A DNA stretch of 64,000 bases from Phoronis australis (GCA_002633005.1 NMRA01000039.1:1095471-1159470); one strand, 5' to 3'. Positions 22,333 through 33,660 are shown, numbered from the stretch's first letter. Notes: generated by a model not told the origin, from the letters alone. Translations and numbers: made by a program.

Positions 22333-23162
22333 CTTACTTGGGTCGAGACTTTGCCGATAACTGTTGACGAAGACTGCTACATTTAACAAAGTCTACATAC
22401 TGAGTCCCGCCAGTCAATGCCACCTTTTGGTAGGTGGCAGGACCTTCTGACCATGCCTCAGTATGTCCAGGTCGGATCATTCTCCCATCATGCATTGCAC
22501 TAGTTATTCAGGCGATGACCTGCAATTGTACGGGACACATAGCATAAGAAAAGTATTGCGATTTCTGTCCACAAAAGAATACTTCGGCTCTAGTCCTTCA
22601 TGCAAAGATGAGAAATACGAGACCTATCTACATAAGGTCACTCCTACGTATCATGCAGTAAAATCTTACCAATTTTGGATACACTAATCACCAAAATTGA
22701 CCTTTCTTCATTTTTCAAAGGCTGCTCTTATTATTGAGAAGACACACAGTTATTCAGTACGCTGTCTGGTGTATGACACACAACACGAGCATGGAAAAGC
22801 ATAGACATGCTGCATGTCCATTATGGAAGAAAGTAGAACATAAATTTCACTTGTTCCGCCATGTTGTGAGAGTCCACTGTATACAAGCACAGTTGATTGC
22901 TATTGATCCAATGATTCCTTTGACACAACATCTTACAGTAAAATATCAACCATTTTGGACACAATATGGACGACAAAAGAAATTTAAATTCTTAATTTTT
23001 TCTGAAGACAAGTACCACCAGATAAATGCATGTGTAAGAGCTACCATTATATAAGGATTCTGGGATATTGTGGGCATTCAAAACAATGACAGAAGTCTTC
23101 CAAGAGGGAAAGGGGAAATTATTTTTGGTCGCAACTGGTAAAATTTTGTCATAGTCCCTGAC
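22333..23162 (+). repeat. Long direct duplication, copy B (830 bp)
   Basis: This is the second copy of 21502-22331. Differences seen include T/C at 'gttattYaggcg', C/T at 'cgtaYcatgcag', T/C at 'ggataYactaa', T/A at 'caagcacWgttg' and A/G at 'accaRataaa'. After 23162 the sequence becomes unique (GTGATCATC), while copy A stops at the N. Confidence 0.95.
22338..22495 (-). CDS. Duplicate copy of exon 1 (probable assembly artefact)
   Basis: This is base-for-base the same exon as 21507-21664, shifted by 831 bp, with the same ATG, reading frame and donor; the in-frame upstream stop is TGA here and TAA in the other copy. If the duplication is an allelic artefact there is only one exon 1. If it is real, the gene has two tandem start exons. 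Confidence 0.5.
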
Positions 23163-24479
23163 GTGATCATCTATTATAACTAATGAACCCACGATGCCCT
23201 GCGGCGGGGGACCCAACCACAATTATCAAAGAAAAAGTATTCATGTAGTATTCAAACTGACATGCCAACCGCATTTTCATCAATCCTTAGGAGGGCCCTG
23301 CCCCCTCCCCTAAATCCAACTGTATGCATACTACATCACAAAAAACAAAGAGAACCATAAGCTGTACCAACTGAAACAATTGAAGCCATTTGACAAATGA
23401 GGTGCTAAATCTCATGTCCCAACTGTCACTATTCCATGCTTCTTAACCTTTGGGATTAATTTTCTTTGCTCCAAGTATAACAATTTCTCAAATAACAAGT
23501 ATGCCACTGACCAAGAAACTTGAGACCTGAAAATAATCACTCTCCTAGACCATAGGTGGCAGGGCATGATTTTACTGTGTTACGCCTTAGACCAATGAAT
23601 TGTGGTCTGGCAGGTGATTGCGCAATTGCTATTTATGGTGATGACAGCAATCCATGTGACTTCAGCTGTCTGTTGTTGCACATTACACCTGGTGTTTTGA
23701 CAAAATGAATTTTGACATTATGATATCAAATGATTGGTGATATTAGTAGCATTTATGTTATTAATATAACAAATAATTACTTATTTCGGCACCATTATGG
23801 TATCACAGATGCACAAACAGCCTTATGTTATTTCTCTCGATACAATTTCGTAATTAATGATTACAGTGCTTTTTGGAATAACCATATTTTTATGCTATAT
23901 CACAAACAAAGGTGTTCTGACAAATTCACAAATTTCCCACGAAAATAGTTGACCAAATTGATGTTTTTTATTTTCCACGGCTTCTAATGTTGTTATGAAT
24001 GCCTAAATTTTCTCAACACATTGTGAAATTAAAATTTAAAAATGTTAATTAAAAAAGCATTTATTTGATGTTACTTAAATTTATGAAAAAAATGCAAAAA
24101 TAAGATTTCACTTGTCTGCCACGCTGCATCCTAAATCGTTAAGATTTTATCATTATGCACAAAAGCGACTTCCACTCGATGCCTTCAAATTTTGTTAGAC
24201 ATACATGTCAAGTGTGGAGAGAATGAAACATATTTTTATCCACAGCTGTTCTGCAACATTGGCTTTTTGTGAACGTCATCCCACATCCTAACACATGACA
24301 GTGCATGATAATACCGCAGCCAGAGATGATCGCAAGGAATTAAAAAATTGCTGTAAAATCCATTGTACTAAATTTGCACTCCTATCACATGTGCTGGTGG
24401 CGTTGAAGGTCTGTCTTAAGAAAACTATTGCTGGAATACAAATTAGCATCTTCAACATGGCTGAACAGGGACACCTTGC

Positions 24480-24711
24480 GGTAAAATCTCATCAATTTCA
24501 GATGAAAATAATTGCCAAAATTTTCAATTTTAAAGGCTTTCTAAAATTGTTGTGAATGGCCCTAATTTTTCAAAATATCGTAAAGTGGCAGCTATACTGC
24601 AGAACTTTGGCATGGAAAAGCAGAAATTTGTTGCTACATGTTTTTGTGGAAAATGAAAAAATTAACGTTTCACTTGTGCGCTATATTGTGACCTAAATTA
24701 AAGATTTTATA
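24480..24711. mobile_element. Short R1-family TIR element
   Basis: It starts GGTAAAATCTCATCAATTTC and ends ATTGTGACCTAAATTAAAGA TTTTATA, the mirrored R1 ends. The interior includes GTTGTGAATGGCCCTAATTT and ATTAACGTTTCACTTGTGCG as in other copies. It is non-coding. Confidence 0.6.
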
Positions 24712-25644
24712 GCATTATGACAAAATTTCTTAGCAAAAATGAAAAAAAATTTCTTTTACTACAACACCAGTTATGCATCCTACAGTAGACGTCAAACACG
24801 TGGAAAAATTCTGAGCATTACAGCACAGTAGTAAGCTTTTGAAAAACAGAAAATGACAATTGGCAATAATTCTTGTTGGAATTCGAAGAACCTTCATTAG
24901 TAACACAACCTATTCAAATATGTTGAAAAAATTATAACACCCTTCAGCGTCAGCACCTGTAAATATCACCAACAATATCTTACAGTAATTACCCAGCAAC
25001 TAATCATTCTTGCCTCAACTTAATATGCATAACAAAGTTCATAGTTTCCAACAACCGAATGCAATACATGCTAAAAGCACACCAACTTCAGACAAAAATA
25101 ATCGCCAAGGTTGCCTATTTTTCAGTTCTTAAGGGTTCTAACATTGTCAAAGCCCAGTTTTCTTAACAGAATGCTGCCAGACGGTAGCTATGATGCAGAA
25201 TTTGGAAATGGCAAAACATTCATTTACTTATTTTCTATGCGAAAACAAGGAAAACTAAACTTTGCTTGTACACCAGATTGTATCATAAATCGCAGAGATT
25301 TCACCACAATGTATCTAAAACATATTTCGACTACAAGGCGTGTGATGAAGTGTTAAAATGTTATGAGATACTTAGTACCGTTCACACACGTGACATTGAT
25401 TGAACTTTTCACCAATCCCAGCTATCCGTTTGTACCTATCAAAGGCGTGCGTACTCGCACGCATATGCTAGACATGTTTTATTCCTCGTGATTCCCACTG
25501 TGTTAGCAATAAACATTATCTTTATGATAGCTGGATCCGATCAATATAGTCATGCAAAGTCATTTGTAGCGTAAATCGCTTTGACATCATCGCTAGGAAC
25601 CGACTGACAGTACGTCTGCTTTCATTGTTTGCGTCTGCTACCAG

Positions 25645-25679
25645 ACATCAGTCCTTAATGTTACATTAAGGACTGATGT
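25645..25679. repeat. 35-bp hairpin, perfect 17-bp arms
   Basis: ACATCAGTCCTTAATGT and its exact reverse complement are separated by one T. It abuts a second, larger hairpin that starts at the next base. Confidence 0.97.
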
Positions 25680-25772
25680 ACAAAGTTAATCAAATTTTGA
25701 TAGATTCCTAGGATTATTCATAACATTGTTATGAATAATCCTATGAATCTATCAAAATTTGATTAACTTTGT
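25680..25772. repeat. 93-bp hairpin with 45-bp arms
   Basis: The left arm 25680-25724 begins ACAAAGTTAATCAAATTTTG. The right arm 25728-25772 is its reverse complement with one mismatch. The loop is ATT. It is non-coding. Confidence 0.97.
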
Positions 25773-25900
25773 AACATCGTATCTCTGAAATGGCGAATAT
25801 GATTCAAATAAAGCTTTCAGGCAGCACGGTTATTTTGCAAAACACTGCTGAGAATAGATTTTGCATAATTCAATTTTGCATCAGGTGCTGTTGAAAATTT
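25770..25900 (+). repeat. Dispersed repeat family R2, copy 3
   Basis: It starts right at the end of the 93-bp hairpin and shares ATCTCTGAAATGGCGAATAT, GATTCAAATAAAGCTTTCA and a TTTTGCATCAGGTGC-like tail with 1560-1745 and 10395-10560. Confidence 0.45.
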
Positions 25901-26782
25901 GATCTTCCATGATTGTGTATAAAATTGAATGCTGCATAAAGGGAGGTGGAAATTTAGACAATTGTTTCGAATTTTTGAGATTTTATTTGGAATATTTTGA
26001 ATCAAAAGAAATTTTGCCAAGTACTGATGCGTTGATGCTCTTGTTTCATTATGGGGGCATTTTTCGGACCGATTTTCTAAAAAAACATTGTCACATGACC
26101 AGTTCAAAAGCAAACAGACATCAAGTTCAAAATCAAATTTTAGTTTTCTTCAAAAAATTTGTACTTTTATTTTCGTGAATTCTACATTTTTGTAAATGTT
26201 TGACTCAAGGCACAGTCAACCCAACAAAAATGCCTGACATAAAATTACATGGTACTGACATAACGTTACCTAAGTTTACGCTACTTTTGTTGGTAGTTAC
26301 CCTGGCAACATGATATGGTCACGGTAATTCTTCATTTATTTTTAGCAAAAAATGCCATATTATGATAATTCTTCACTTAATTTGAACAAAAATTGTCCCA
26401 ATGTCAATTTTAGCTATATCAAATGTTGACCGCGTGATTACAAATAACTAATATGATTATTGTCTCATGACGCGGAGTTTCAAATGTTTTGATTTAATTT
26501 TGCATCAATGACGAAAAATCTGATCCCGAAATAAGGCAAGTTAATCCCGACTTGTCATAACTGTGGTCGAAATGAACCACATGGTTGTTAATTTTGACTT
26601 GAAAAACCGCCTAATTCTTATTTTATATTACTTCCAAGTTCGCCCCACCAATGTAACACTCAAAATAAATTTGACCATGTGTTGTCTCATTGATAGTAGC
26701 AGTGTATACCCAAAACATAAAAATCTTAATGTTCATTTTCATCGTGAAATGTGACAAAACAAAATTCTATAGGTAATAGACG

Positions 26783-26868
26783 GATATAACTTGCCCACAT
26801 TTCGAGAACCAGCTTTCTCCACTGAATAACAAGCATCAAACTGGTTCTCAAAATGACTGTTGACATTT
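26783..26868. mobile_element. Miniature TIR element (~85 bp), copy 1
   Basis: GATATAACTTGCCCACATTT and CGAGAACCAG are mirrored by CTGGTTCTCAAAATG. Between the arms is TTTCTCCACTGAATAACAAG. The same element, with its middle inverted, is at 61798-61885. Two copies with the same ends mark it as a very small transposable unit. Confidence 0.7.
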
Positions 26869-27565
26869 TATGTGCCAGCCAATATGTATGCCAAACAAGT
26901 GAAGACTCAGCATGAAGCTGTAATGAAGTCTTGACTACGAATAGAAACATTGGTTTGAGTTTAAGGATGATTCAGCATTTTTGGGAGGTGGATGGTCAGT
27001 TGAATCGATCATGCATGACGTGTCTCCAAAAAATATCTATTTTGATTAAAAGTAAAAAGCCACGAGTAAACAAAACACGCCGTATGTGGATAGTTAACGA
27101 GATGAAAATGCATGATCAATAGAGGGCGCTACAGAGCACGCATCAGCATCCACCATGATGATCCGCACATACGGAATATCGACACTATTGACGACTAGCG
27201 CTAACAAAGGCAGTCGACTGTCCAGGCTGGTTCGTTAGCCAATATTCAACAAGTCTACAACAGCAGAATGTATTGATCAGACCTGACTAGTGTGTGAATA
27301 CTGGCTGACCACATCCATTCACTCATCAGTTGTTAATGCCAATTATATGTCAATCTTTAAATACACAGATTGGTCAACAAGCTGCCTTCTCAAAACTTTG
27401 GGCTCACCAGTAACTTATGGCAGAAGTCTTGAAAAATTAATGATTTACGCGGCAAAAACCCACCTTCCACCACAAAACAGCTATGAAATTGGTTCGAAAT
27501 TGATCCTTAGTCAATTTAAAGGTCATTTCTGGGCTTAGCAATAGCTAGTGCATTCATAAGTCCTA

Positions 27566-27700
27566 GGGACCAGTGCTCGGTTCCATGAAACAGGGACCAG
27601 TGCCCGGTTGCATAAAACAGGGACCAGTGCTCGGTTGCATGAAACAGGGACCAGTGGCCGGTTGCATGAAACAGGGACCAGTGGCCGGTTGCATGAAACA
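27566..27700. repeat. 27-bp tandem array made from a transposon end (five copies)
   Basis: The unit GGGACCAGTGGCCGGTTGCA, continuing TGAAACA, recurs at 27566, 27593, 27620, 27647 and 27674. The last unit flows directly into the TIR element at 27691-28106. The unit is the terminal sequence of that element (compare 55768-55795), so the array is an amplification of one terminus. Confidence 0.92.
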
Positions 27701-28106
27701 GTCCCAAATAGGGACTCAACTTAGTTCCCTAAATCTACTGTGTGTTTGTGGATTTGTGAAAACACCGATTGTCCTTTCTTCTGCTGTTTTAGTTTCATTA
27801 CTAAGACAACTTTTGACTTTGATACAAATCGAGAGTGAACTCAACATCGAATTTGCAACAATATCAAAACTATTTACGGAACTCCATCATGCAAAGCTCC
27901 TTACTCAAGGACTAAGTCCCTATTTATTTTCATAGAATTCATAGCTCAGTTTTTAGTTATTTGATTAGAAATTGTCGTAAGTCGATGAGGAGTTCATAAT
28001 AAAGATAAAATGATAGAAAAAGATTACATTTGTGAGTAAACTAAGACACAGATAGGCAAAAGATTTAGGGACCTCACTTGAGTTCCTATTTGGGACTGTT
28101 TCATGC
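27691..28106. mobile_element. TIR element of the GCATGAAACAGTCCC family, copy 1
   Basis: The left end GCATGAAACAGTCCCAAATA and onward is mirrored by the right end, whose reverse complement begins GCATGAAACAGTCCCAAATA. The match runs for about 45 bp with a few mismatches, and the element is 416 bp long and non-coding. The copy at 55768-56208 has the same ends and a related interior in the opposite orientation. Confidence 0.88.
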
Positions 28107-28322
28107 AGCACAGCATAGGCTTCATAAGCTTGCTTGTCACAGTGCGTCATTTTAAACTTCAAACAAGCATGGTCTCATGCAATAACAAGCTGTCAATTCT
28201 ATTCAAGCCCTGAAACCACTTGTCAACCTAATTAAGAGCAAGTTGAGATGAGCTTTAGAGCTGTAACTGGTCTAAATCATAAGTTAGTTCCTGACAGAGT
28301 GCACATTGATAGCCGCTTCAAC

Positions 28323-29059
28323 NNNNNNNNNNNNNNNNNNNNNNNNNNNNNNNNNNNNNNNNNNNNNNNNNNNNNNNNNNNNNNNNNNNNNNNNNNNNNN
28401 NNNNNNNNNNNNNNNNNNNNNNNNNNNNNNNNNNNNNNNNNNNNNNNNNNNNNNNNNNNNNNNNNNNNNNNNNNNNNNNNNNNNNNNNNNNNNNNNNNNN
28501 NNNNNNNNNNNNNNNNNNNNNNNNNNNNNNNNNNNNNNNNNNNNNNNNNNNNNNNNNNNNNNNNNNNNNNNNNNNNNNNNNNNNNNNNNNNNNNNNNNNN
28601 NNNNNNNNNNNNNNNNNNNNNNNNNNNNNNNNNNNNNNNNNNNNNNNNNNNNNNNNNNNNNNNNNNNNNNNNNNNNNNNNNNNNNNNNNNNNNNNNNNNN
28701 NNNNNNNNNNNNNNNNNNNNNNNNNNNNNNNNNNNNNNNNNNNNNNNNNNNNNNNNNNNNNNNNNNNNNNNNNNNNNNNNNNNNNNNNNNNNNNNNNNNN
28801 NNNNNNNNNNNNNNNNNNNNNNNNNNNNNNNNNNNNNNNNNNNNNNNNNNNNNNNNNNNNNNNNNNNNNNNNNNNNNNNNNNNNNNNNNNNNNNNNNNNN
28901 NNNNNNNNNNNNNNNNNNNNNNNNNNNNNNNNNNNNNNNNNNNNNNNNNNNNNNNNNNNNNNNNNNNNNNNNNNNNNNNNNNNNNNNNNNNNNNNNNNNN
29001 NNNNNNNNNNNNNNNNNNNNNNNNNNNNNNNNNNNNNNNNNNNNNNNNNNNNNNNNNNN
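28323..29059. other. Assembly gap (737 N)
   Basis: This is an unresolved run of N. Its right edge falls inside a 35-bp tandem array, so the missing sequence is probably more of that array. Apparent ORFs across it are meaningless. Confidence 1.
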
Positions 29060-29470
29060 AGAGTGTCTAGCCTGTTCAACACAACACCATCTAGAGAGTG
29101 TCTAGCCTGTTCAACACAACATCATCTAGAGAGTGTCTAGCCTGTTCAACACAACACCATCTAGAGAGTGTCTAGCCTGTTCAACACAACATCATCTAGA
29201 GAGTGTCTAGCCTGTTCAACACAACATCATCTAGAGAGTGTCTAGCCTGTTCAACACAACACCATCTAGAGAGTGTCTAGCCTGTTCAACACAACATCAT
29301 CTAAAGAGTGTCTAGCCTGTTCAACGCAACACCATCTAGAGAGTGTCTAGCCTTCCAACGCAACACTATTTAGACAGTGTCTCACCTATTCAACAGAACA
29401 CTATCTAGATGATGTCTAGCCTGTCCAACTGAATACCCTTTAGAGTGTCTAGCTTATCCAACACCAGCTG
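29060..29470. repeat. 35-bp satellite at the gap edge
   Basis: The unit GAGTGTCTAGCCTGTTCAAC, continuing ACAACACCATCTAGA, repeats about eleven times. The first eight are nearly identical with C/T alternation (CACCATC/CATCATC), then copies degenerate from about 29340. Higher identity beside the gap suggests the array extends into it. Confidence 0.95.
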
Positions 29471-30284
29471 GATGGTGTTTTAGAACATTGGTTTGGCTTG
29501 CTTTATTCCCCAGTCCTAACTTGAGCATGTGACAGGGAGTGAATGTATAGTGACAGAGTTGGTGACCCCAGGGAAAACAGTGTTCTCAGTACTGATGAGG
29601 TCATATAAAATATTTAAAAACAGAAGACAGTATTTGTGTAGTGAGAAAAAATCTGCTTGCTTTGTTGCACTAGTTCTGAATTGCGATGCATGATCATTCA
29701 AACTTGATGCAAGCTAACCAAACTCATCGAGCCAAATCCGGCCGTGGAGAACACTGAAGCTGTGACTCGGGTTAGGGAAGTGGGTTTTCAACCGAAACGT
29801 CGTGAGGTCAAACAGGCTACTAATGTCACGTGGTGTCTTCAGAAATGCACTACATTCCCCCACTGACTTGTCTAGACATGAGAAGCAGCATTGGGCGAGG
29901 AGTTACTAATTAACAATAGTAACTCATGTATTTCCAGTTCTTCTGAACCCAGGAAATGGCATATAACTTGGTGAGGTAAACGCAAACACCACAGACCACT
30001 GTCAAGTGGTCTAATACAAAAAGCAGTGTATTTTGACAAACAAAAATCGACGGCATGAATAATTAACAGAAGAAAATTAATTTTAGAAAAAACGAGAGCT
30101 GTGATTGATCAAGATGAAAGTGGTACTGTCATTCCCAGCTAACACTAATTAAATACTCAGAGGCATACAGTAAAACGTCTTCAGTTTGGGACACAATTTG
30201 GCAGACAGGTGAAATTTCATCTTGTAAAATTTCTCAACACAAATAATCTATCCGGAAAATTTGTACGGCGTAGATCCCATACTC
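29471..30284. other. Unique sequence, no gene seen
   Basis: There is no supported coding sequence. A short R1-type fragment (GGCAGACAGGTGAAATTTCA) is present near 30210-30240. Confidence 0.5.
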
Positions 30285-30425
30285 TTCCGGGTTACCGCCC
30301 AGGGCACTTAAATTGGGAATCTAAAAAACAGGGGGTGGGCGGTAAGCTGAGCATGGGCGGTCAAAATCGAAATTTTTGAAGTCGGGAGTGGGTACTTACT
30401 GCACAAAGGACCGATTTTACGCTCA
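30285..30425. mobile_element. Degenerate TAACGCCC-family fragment
   Basis: TTCCGGGTTACCGCCCAGGG, GGGGGTGGGCGGTAAGCTGA and GCATGGGCGGTCAAAATCGA match the ends and internal repeats of 47307-47787. The element is truncated and diverged. Confidence 0.65.
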
Positions 30426-30594
30426 CGAAGCTACACTGACGTCAGACTTCAAGCATGTCAGTTAAAATATACATGTATATCTGCGGATTGCAGTAACGGA
30501 CTTCGACGGGCCGAAGTGGAATAGCGCACACGATATAAAGGCGTAGTAATCCCGAGCGTGCTTGGGTTTTTACGTACCTCGTTTGCTACTCGTC

Positions 30595-30687
30595 ATGTCT
30601 TGGAACTGGGGTATTCTTACAGATAGACGTGCTTTCAATAGGGCAAGATTCTTGAGAGAAAAGCAAGATCACGCAAGACTATGCTAG
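30595..30687 (+). CDS. Short coding-like ORF, unknown
   Basis: The ATG at 30595 opens 30 codons ending at TAG, beginning MSWNWGILTDRRAFNRARFL. A TATA-like GATATAAAGG lies about 65 bp upstream and local G+C is higher than the flanks. It may be a remnant of a transposon or host first exon, or chance. No splice donor preserves the frame beyond the stop. Confidence 0.2.
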   Translation: MSWNWGILTDRRAFNRARFLREKQDHARLC

Positions 30688-31088
30688 ATGGTCATGTATT
30701 GCTACAGGAAGTAGGTGATTTTGTAAAGATATGCTGGGGCTAGTTACTTTGGCAACCAAACGTGCTAATGATTGACAGCTGGGCTTTCTTCTAAATACTT
30801 TGAACCTAGTCTGAACAATGTAACATTTTTTATACATTGTATATTTCTTTCTGAGTTTAACAGCCAATATCACCTTCCAGAATTCATTCAAAGCATGTGC
30901 TCAACAATTAGATGATACTACTATTAGGCAATAGGGGTGGTCAGTCGGCTGCGAAAATAATGAAGCAGAAACACATCATGTAAAAAGTCAACAGGCAAAT
31001 CACGAGTTCAAAAAATAAGTTTCTGACCGGCACGTAGATGTGGATAGAATGTTCGACTTGCGCTTAATTACAAGATGATTTCTTCATA

Positions 31089-32083
31089 GGCGGATTTAGG
31101 GAGGGGGGCAGGGGGCCCGGGCCCCCCCTGGCTGCCGCAAAAAAAATAAAACAGTAAGAGCATAGGGAAATGTTGAGTTTATTAATTAACCCCGGTAATT
31201 AAAATTATACAGATGAAAAAAGATTTAAATGTGTGCAGTTTTAGTGTTGGGGGGGGCTCAAATCCAATTTCAAGTGTCAAATTCGGAACACGGCGCATTC
31301 GTAACGGAACTATGGCTAAGTAAAGGCTCTCCCGCGATATCTCAGGCGACTGGCAGTGGCGCTGCGCACTACGACTCCGTTTCCGTCGTCTGCTCCACTG
31401 TGAATTTTTTAAAGAAAATGGGACCTGATTGACGATGAAAAAACAGAAGCTGCTGGTAAGATGTGAATTTTAATCAAAGCCTTAGTGAATTACTCAGAAA
31501 CTGGCAATACTCTCTTTGTCAAACCTTATCTTAAGACGATTTCCAAAGCAATCCCATCATTATTGCCAACACGAAAAACGGATTTGGTCTTTTGGGCATT
31601 TGAAGACTATTTTAAATACGAAAAATTTGTTGAGAATTGAAGGCACAACATATAAAACGTGTTATAAGCATTACAAAAAGAAGTAGGTTTCGCGCGCAAA
31701 CGCTGTGGACCATAAACAAGTAGGTCTCTTAGTTAGAGTTTAGTAGTTAAGTTGTGGTGGTGTAGTGGTAACGCACGCTCGCTCTCTCCGTCAGGTCATG
31801 AGTTCGAGTCTTTGGTACTTGAAGTTTTTCCTGTTTGACACGTTCTCCGTGTTTCTTTTTTGCTTTTTTTCTTGGATAATACTTCAGGAATCAAGGAAAA
31901 TGCTTGATTTTTAGAGGTAAAAACAGAAAAATTTCCTGGGCGGAAGGGGGCAAACCCCTCTCCCGACCTCCCCCCATTCGGTGCTATGCGCATCTGCAAT
32001 CGTGGTTCAGTTTGCGCAAATGCTTACAGCCGGACAAAATGTTGGGCCCCCCTTGTGATATCCTAGATCCACCACTGTTCTTG
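31089..32083. mobile_element. Non-autonomous element with GC-rich imperfect ends
   Basis: The left end GGCGGATTTAGGGAGGGGGG, with CCCGGGCCCCCCC just inside, is roughly mirrored at the right end by GGGCCCCCCTTGTGATATCC and TAGATCCACCACTG. A second copy of the right end opens the window (1-125). A tRNA-derived SINE head (about 31745-31905) lies inside, probably as a nested insertion. The pairing of the two ends is inference. Confidence 0.5.
31745..31905 (+). mobile_element. tRNA-derived SINE head with A and B boxes
   Basis: TGGTGTAGTGGTAACGC resembles a Pol III A box, followed about 40 bp later by a B-box-like GAGTTCGAGTC. A T-rich tract follows (about 31853-31873). The acceptor stem does not close, so a working tRNA gene is unlikely. 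Confidence 0.6.
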
Positions 32084-32277
32084 CACTGTTGTTTTTGGTA
32101 GAAAGCTTCCATTTTGGTGTCAGGAGCGAGTCATTAAAAACATGTGTTTAATGAAGACACAGAACAATGGCCCTTATCTGCTTGTATTCAAAACAATGCG
32201 TCCAAAATAATGTCGCTGGAGTTTCCAAAATCATTGGTCATGTACCAGCCGAGTGTGCTCGTGTTTTTTATTTTATT

Positions 32278-32350
32278 GCTCAGGGTGGTAGAGCGGCAGA
32301 TCTACGTTTTCAGTAAGGGGTGGGTTTAGGATTCGAGTGCTGAGCGGAAG
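32278..32350 (+). mobile_element. Second tRNA-like SINE head
   Basis: GCTCAGGGTGGTAGAGCGGC fits a tRNA D-arm/A box and GGATTCGAGTGC a B box, at about tRNA spacing. The acceptor stem is not complementary. It is probably a SINE or tRNA pseudogene. Confidence 0.5.
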
Positions 32351-32877
32351 GAAGGTCAGGAGGGGGTTTCCTCCTCCTGTGTAACATTTTTTGTGGTTTT
32401 AGTAGCTTATTTCATTTTTCTGGCAAAATTTATTAAAATTTTTATTTTTAATCCTGTCCCGAGGAGGGGGGGGTTTGAACCCCTTGAACCCCCCCTGTAA
32501 GATCCGCCTCTGTGGTGATGTTTTGTGTACTGTCACAGGGAATCCAGAAAGGTAGGCCACGGATTTGAAATTCTTGTAAAGTACCGCTTTGTTGGTTCTT
32601 CCACGGCAATAAAATACATTCAACAAGTGCTGTTTCACTGATCAGTACATGCTGACACGAGTTCCGCGCGTGAGCCAAAGGAAAAATTGTGTCTCCTTCA
32701 GTAAAGACCATGAGAATATGGGTATTTTACCACCATAGTAAGGTAAGTTCCCTGTTCCGCTAAAACTGATTGATTGTCATTGAAAGGTAAGCAAGTTGCG
32801 CACGTTTTGGAATCTTAGTTTTGCAAGACAAACGTTCACAAAAGCACCCACACTTTTAAGGAGGTCTCGATCATACA

Positions 32878-32995
32878 ATAGTGGGGGTGGGTGGTAAGCC
32901 GAGCATGGGCGCTTAAAAATGAAAAATTGAAAATTTCAGGGGTGGGCGGTAAGCCGAGCATGGGCGGTAAGCCGGACGAGTATGGTATAACCAAA
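32878..32995. mobile_element. TAACGCCC-family fragment, right end
   Basis: Two GGTGGGYGGTAAGCCGAGCA modules lead to GGTAAGCCGGACGAGTATGG followed by TA, a diverged form of the right terminus of 47307-47787. Confidence 0.7.
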
Positions 32996-33244
32996 CAATG
33001 TTTGGTGAAAGTTTGAGCATTTGCAACAATGTAGTAAGCCTCTAAAAATAGAAATATAGCCAGGTTTATGAGGTGGGCAAATCTTCTTGGAAATTTCGTC
33101 AAAATCCCGAGGCTTGGCGATTTGTTGTCTCACATGAACCATAAAAACGATCTTTTTTTGCGGAAAAACTCGACATGTCTAAAATTTTCAACATGACACA
33201 ACTTTGGTAAAAACACGCTTGTGCAGTGTGAAGTAAACTCACTT

Positions 33245-33660
33245 ACTTTTTGTTAATAGTTTTATTATAAACTTAACAATTGCAAATTACATTCAGCTTT
33301 CATAACAAATATTTAGAATATAATAAACAGTTGTGATATTAAAACTTAAGTAATGTTTATAAATAACAATCAGCAAGGTTTCCCCGCTCGTGAACACTGA
33401 ATTGACCTAGAGACAGCACAGCTAGACAGTCTCACCACGTTTCTTGAGTTGGGGTTCATCTTGGTTTGAATGAAAGTCGGAATTTACCGCCGAAGATGGG
33501 TCCTTTTAAGAGCTTGTTTGCATGTCCTTCCAACTGGAATACGTACACATGCGACACCTGATTTGTCAATCATAACCATGTCACCTTCACGGAATTCCAG
33601 CATTGTTTGGTTGGCACGTGTTTGGTTATTGGTATTAGTGTTTAGCAGATGATAAAATGT
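33245..33660 (-). CDS. Possible terminal exon of an unknown minus-strand gene, with poly(A) signal
   Basis: A minus-strand frame opens after a stop near 33685 and runs to TAA at 33486-33484. It includes an internal ATG at 33603 and then MLEFREGDMVMIDKSGVACV. Base composition is coding-like and above its neighbours. Downstream comes about 220 bp without ORF, then AATAAA (reverse complement at 33261-33266), consistent with a 3' UTR. I found no convincing splice acceptor, so this could also be a retroposed or transposon-derived fragment. A possible start for the same strand is the ATGGCGGCC at 38068. The family is not recognised. Confidence 0.35.

Larger units (their letters stand above)
23163..28322. 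other. Intergenic stretch without supported genes
   Basis: Only repeats are visible: R1-family fragments around 23950-24150 and 24480-24711, back-to-back hairpins at 25645-25772, an R2 copy at 25770-25900, a small TIR element at 26783-26868, a 27-bp array at 27566-27700 and a TIR element at 27691-28106. ORFs of 60-120 codons here have no recognisable domain or splice context. Promoter sequence for the minus-strand gene should lie in the first part, but I see no clear core element. Confidence 0.6.

Noticed and set aside
21903-23054. Paired 106-codon plus-strand ORFs as a duplicated gene
   Set aside because: They duplicate only because of the probable haplotype artefact and overlap R1-type repeat sequence.
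27566-27700. CRISPR-like array
   Set aside because: The 27-bp units are directly adjacent with no unique spacers, in eukaryotic DNA.
28248-29105. Long ORFs across the N run
   Set aside because: They consist of 737 unknown bases; the reading frame has no meaning.
31745-31830. Functional tRNA gene
   Set aside because: A and B boxes are present but the acceptor stem does not pair; better explained as a SINE.
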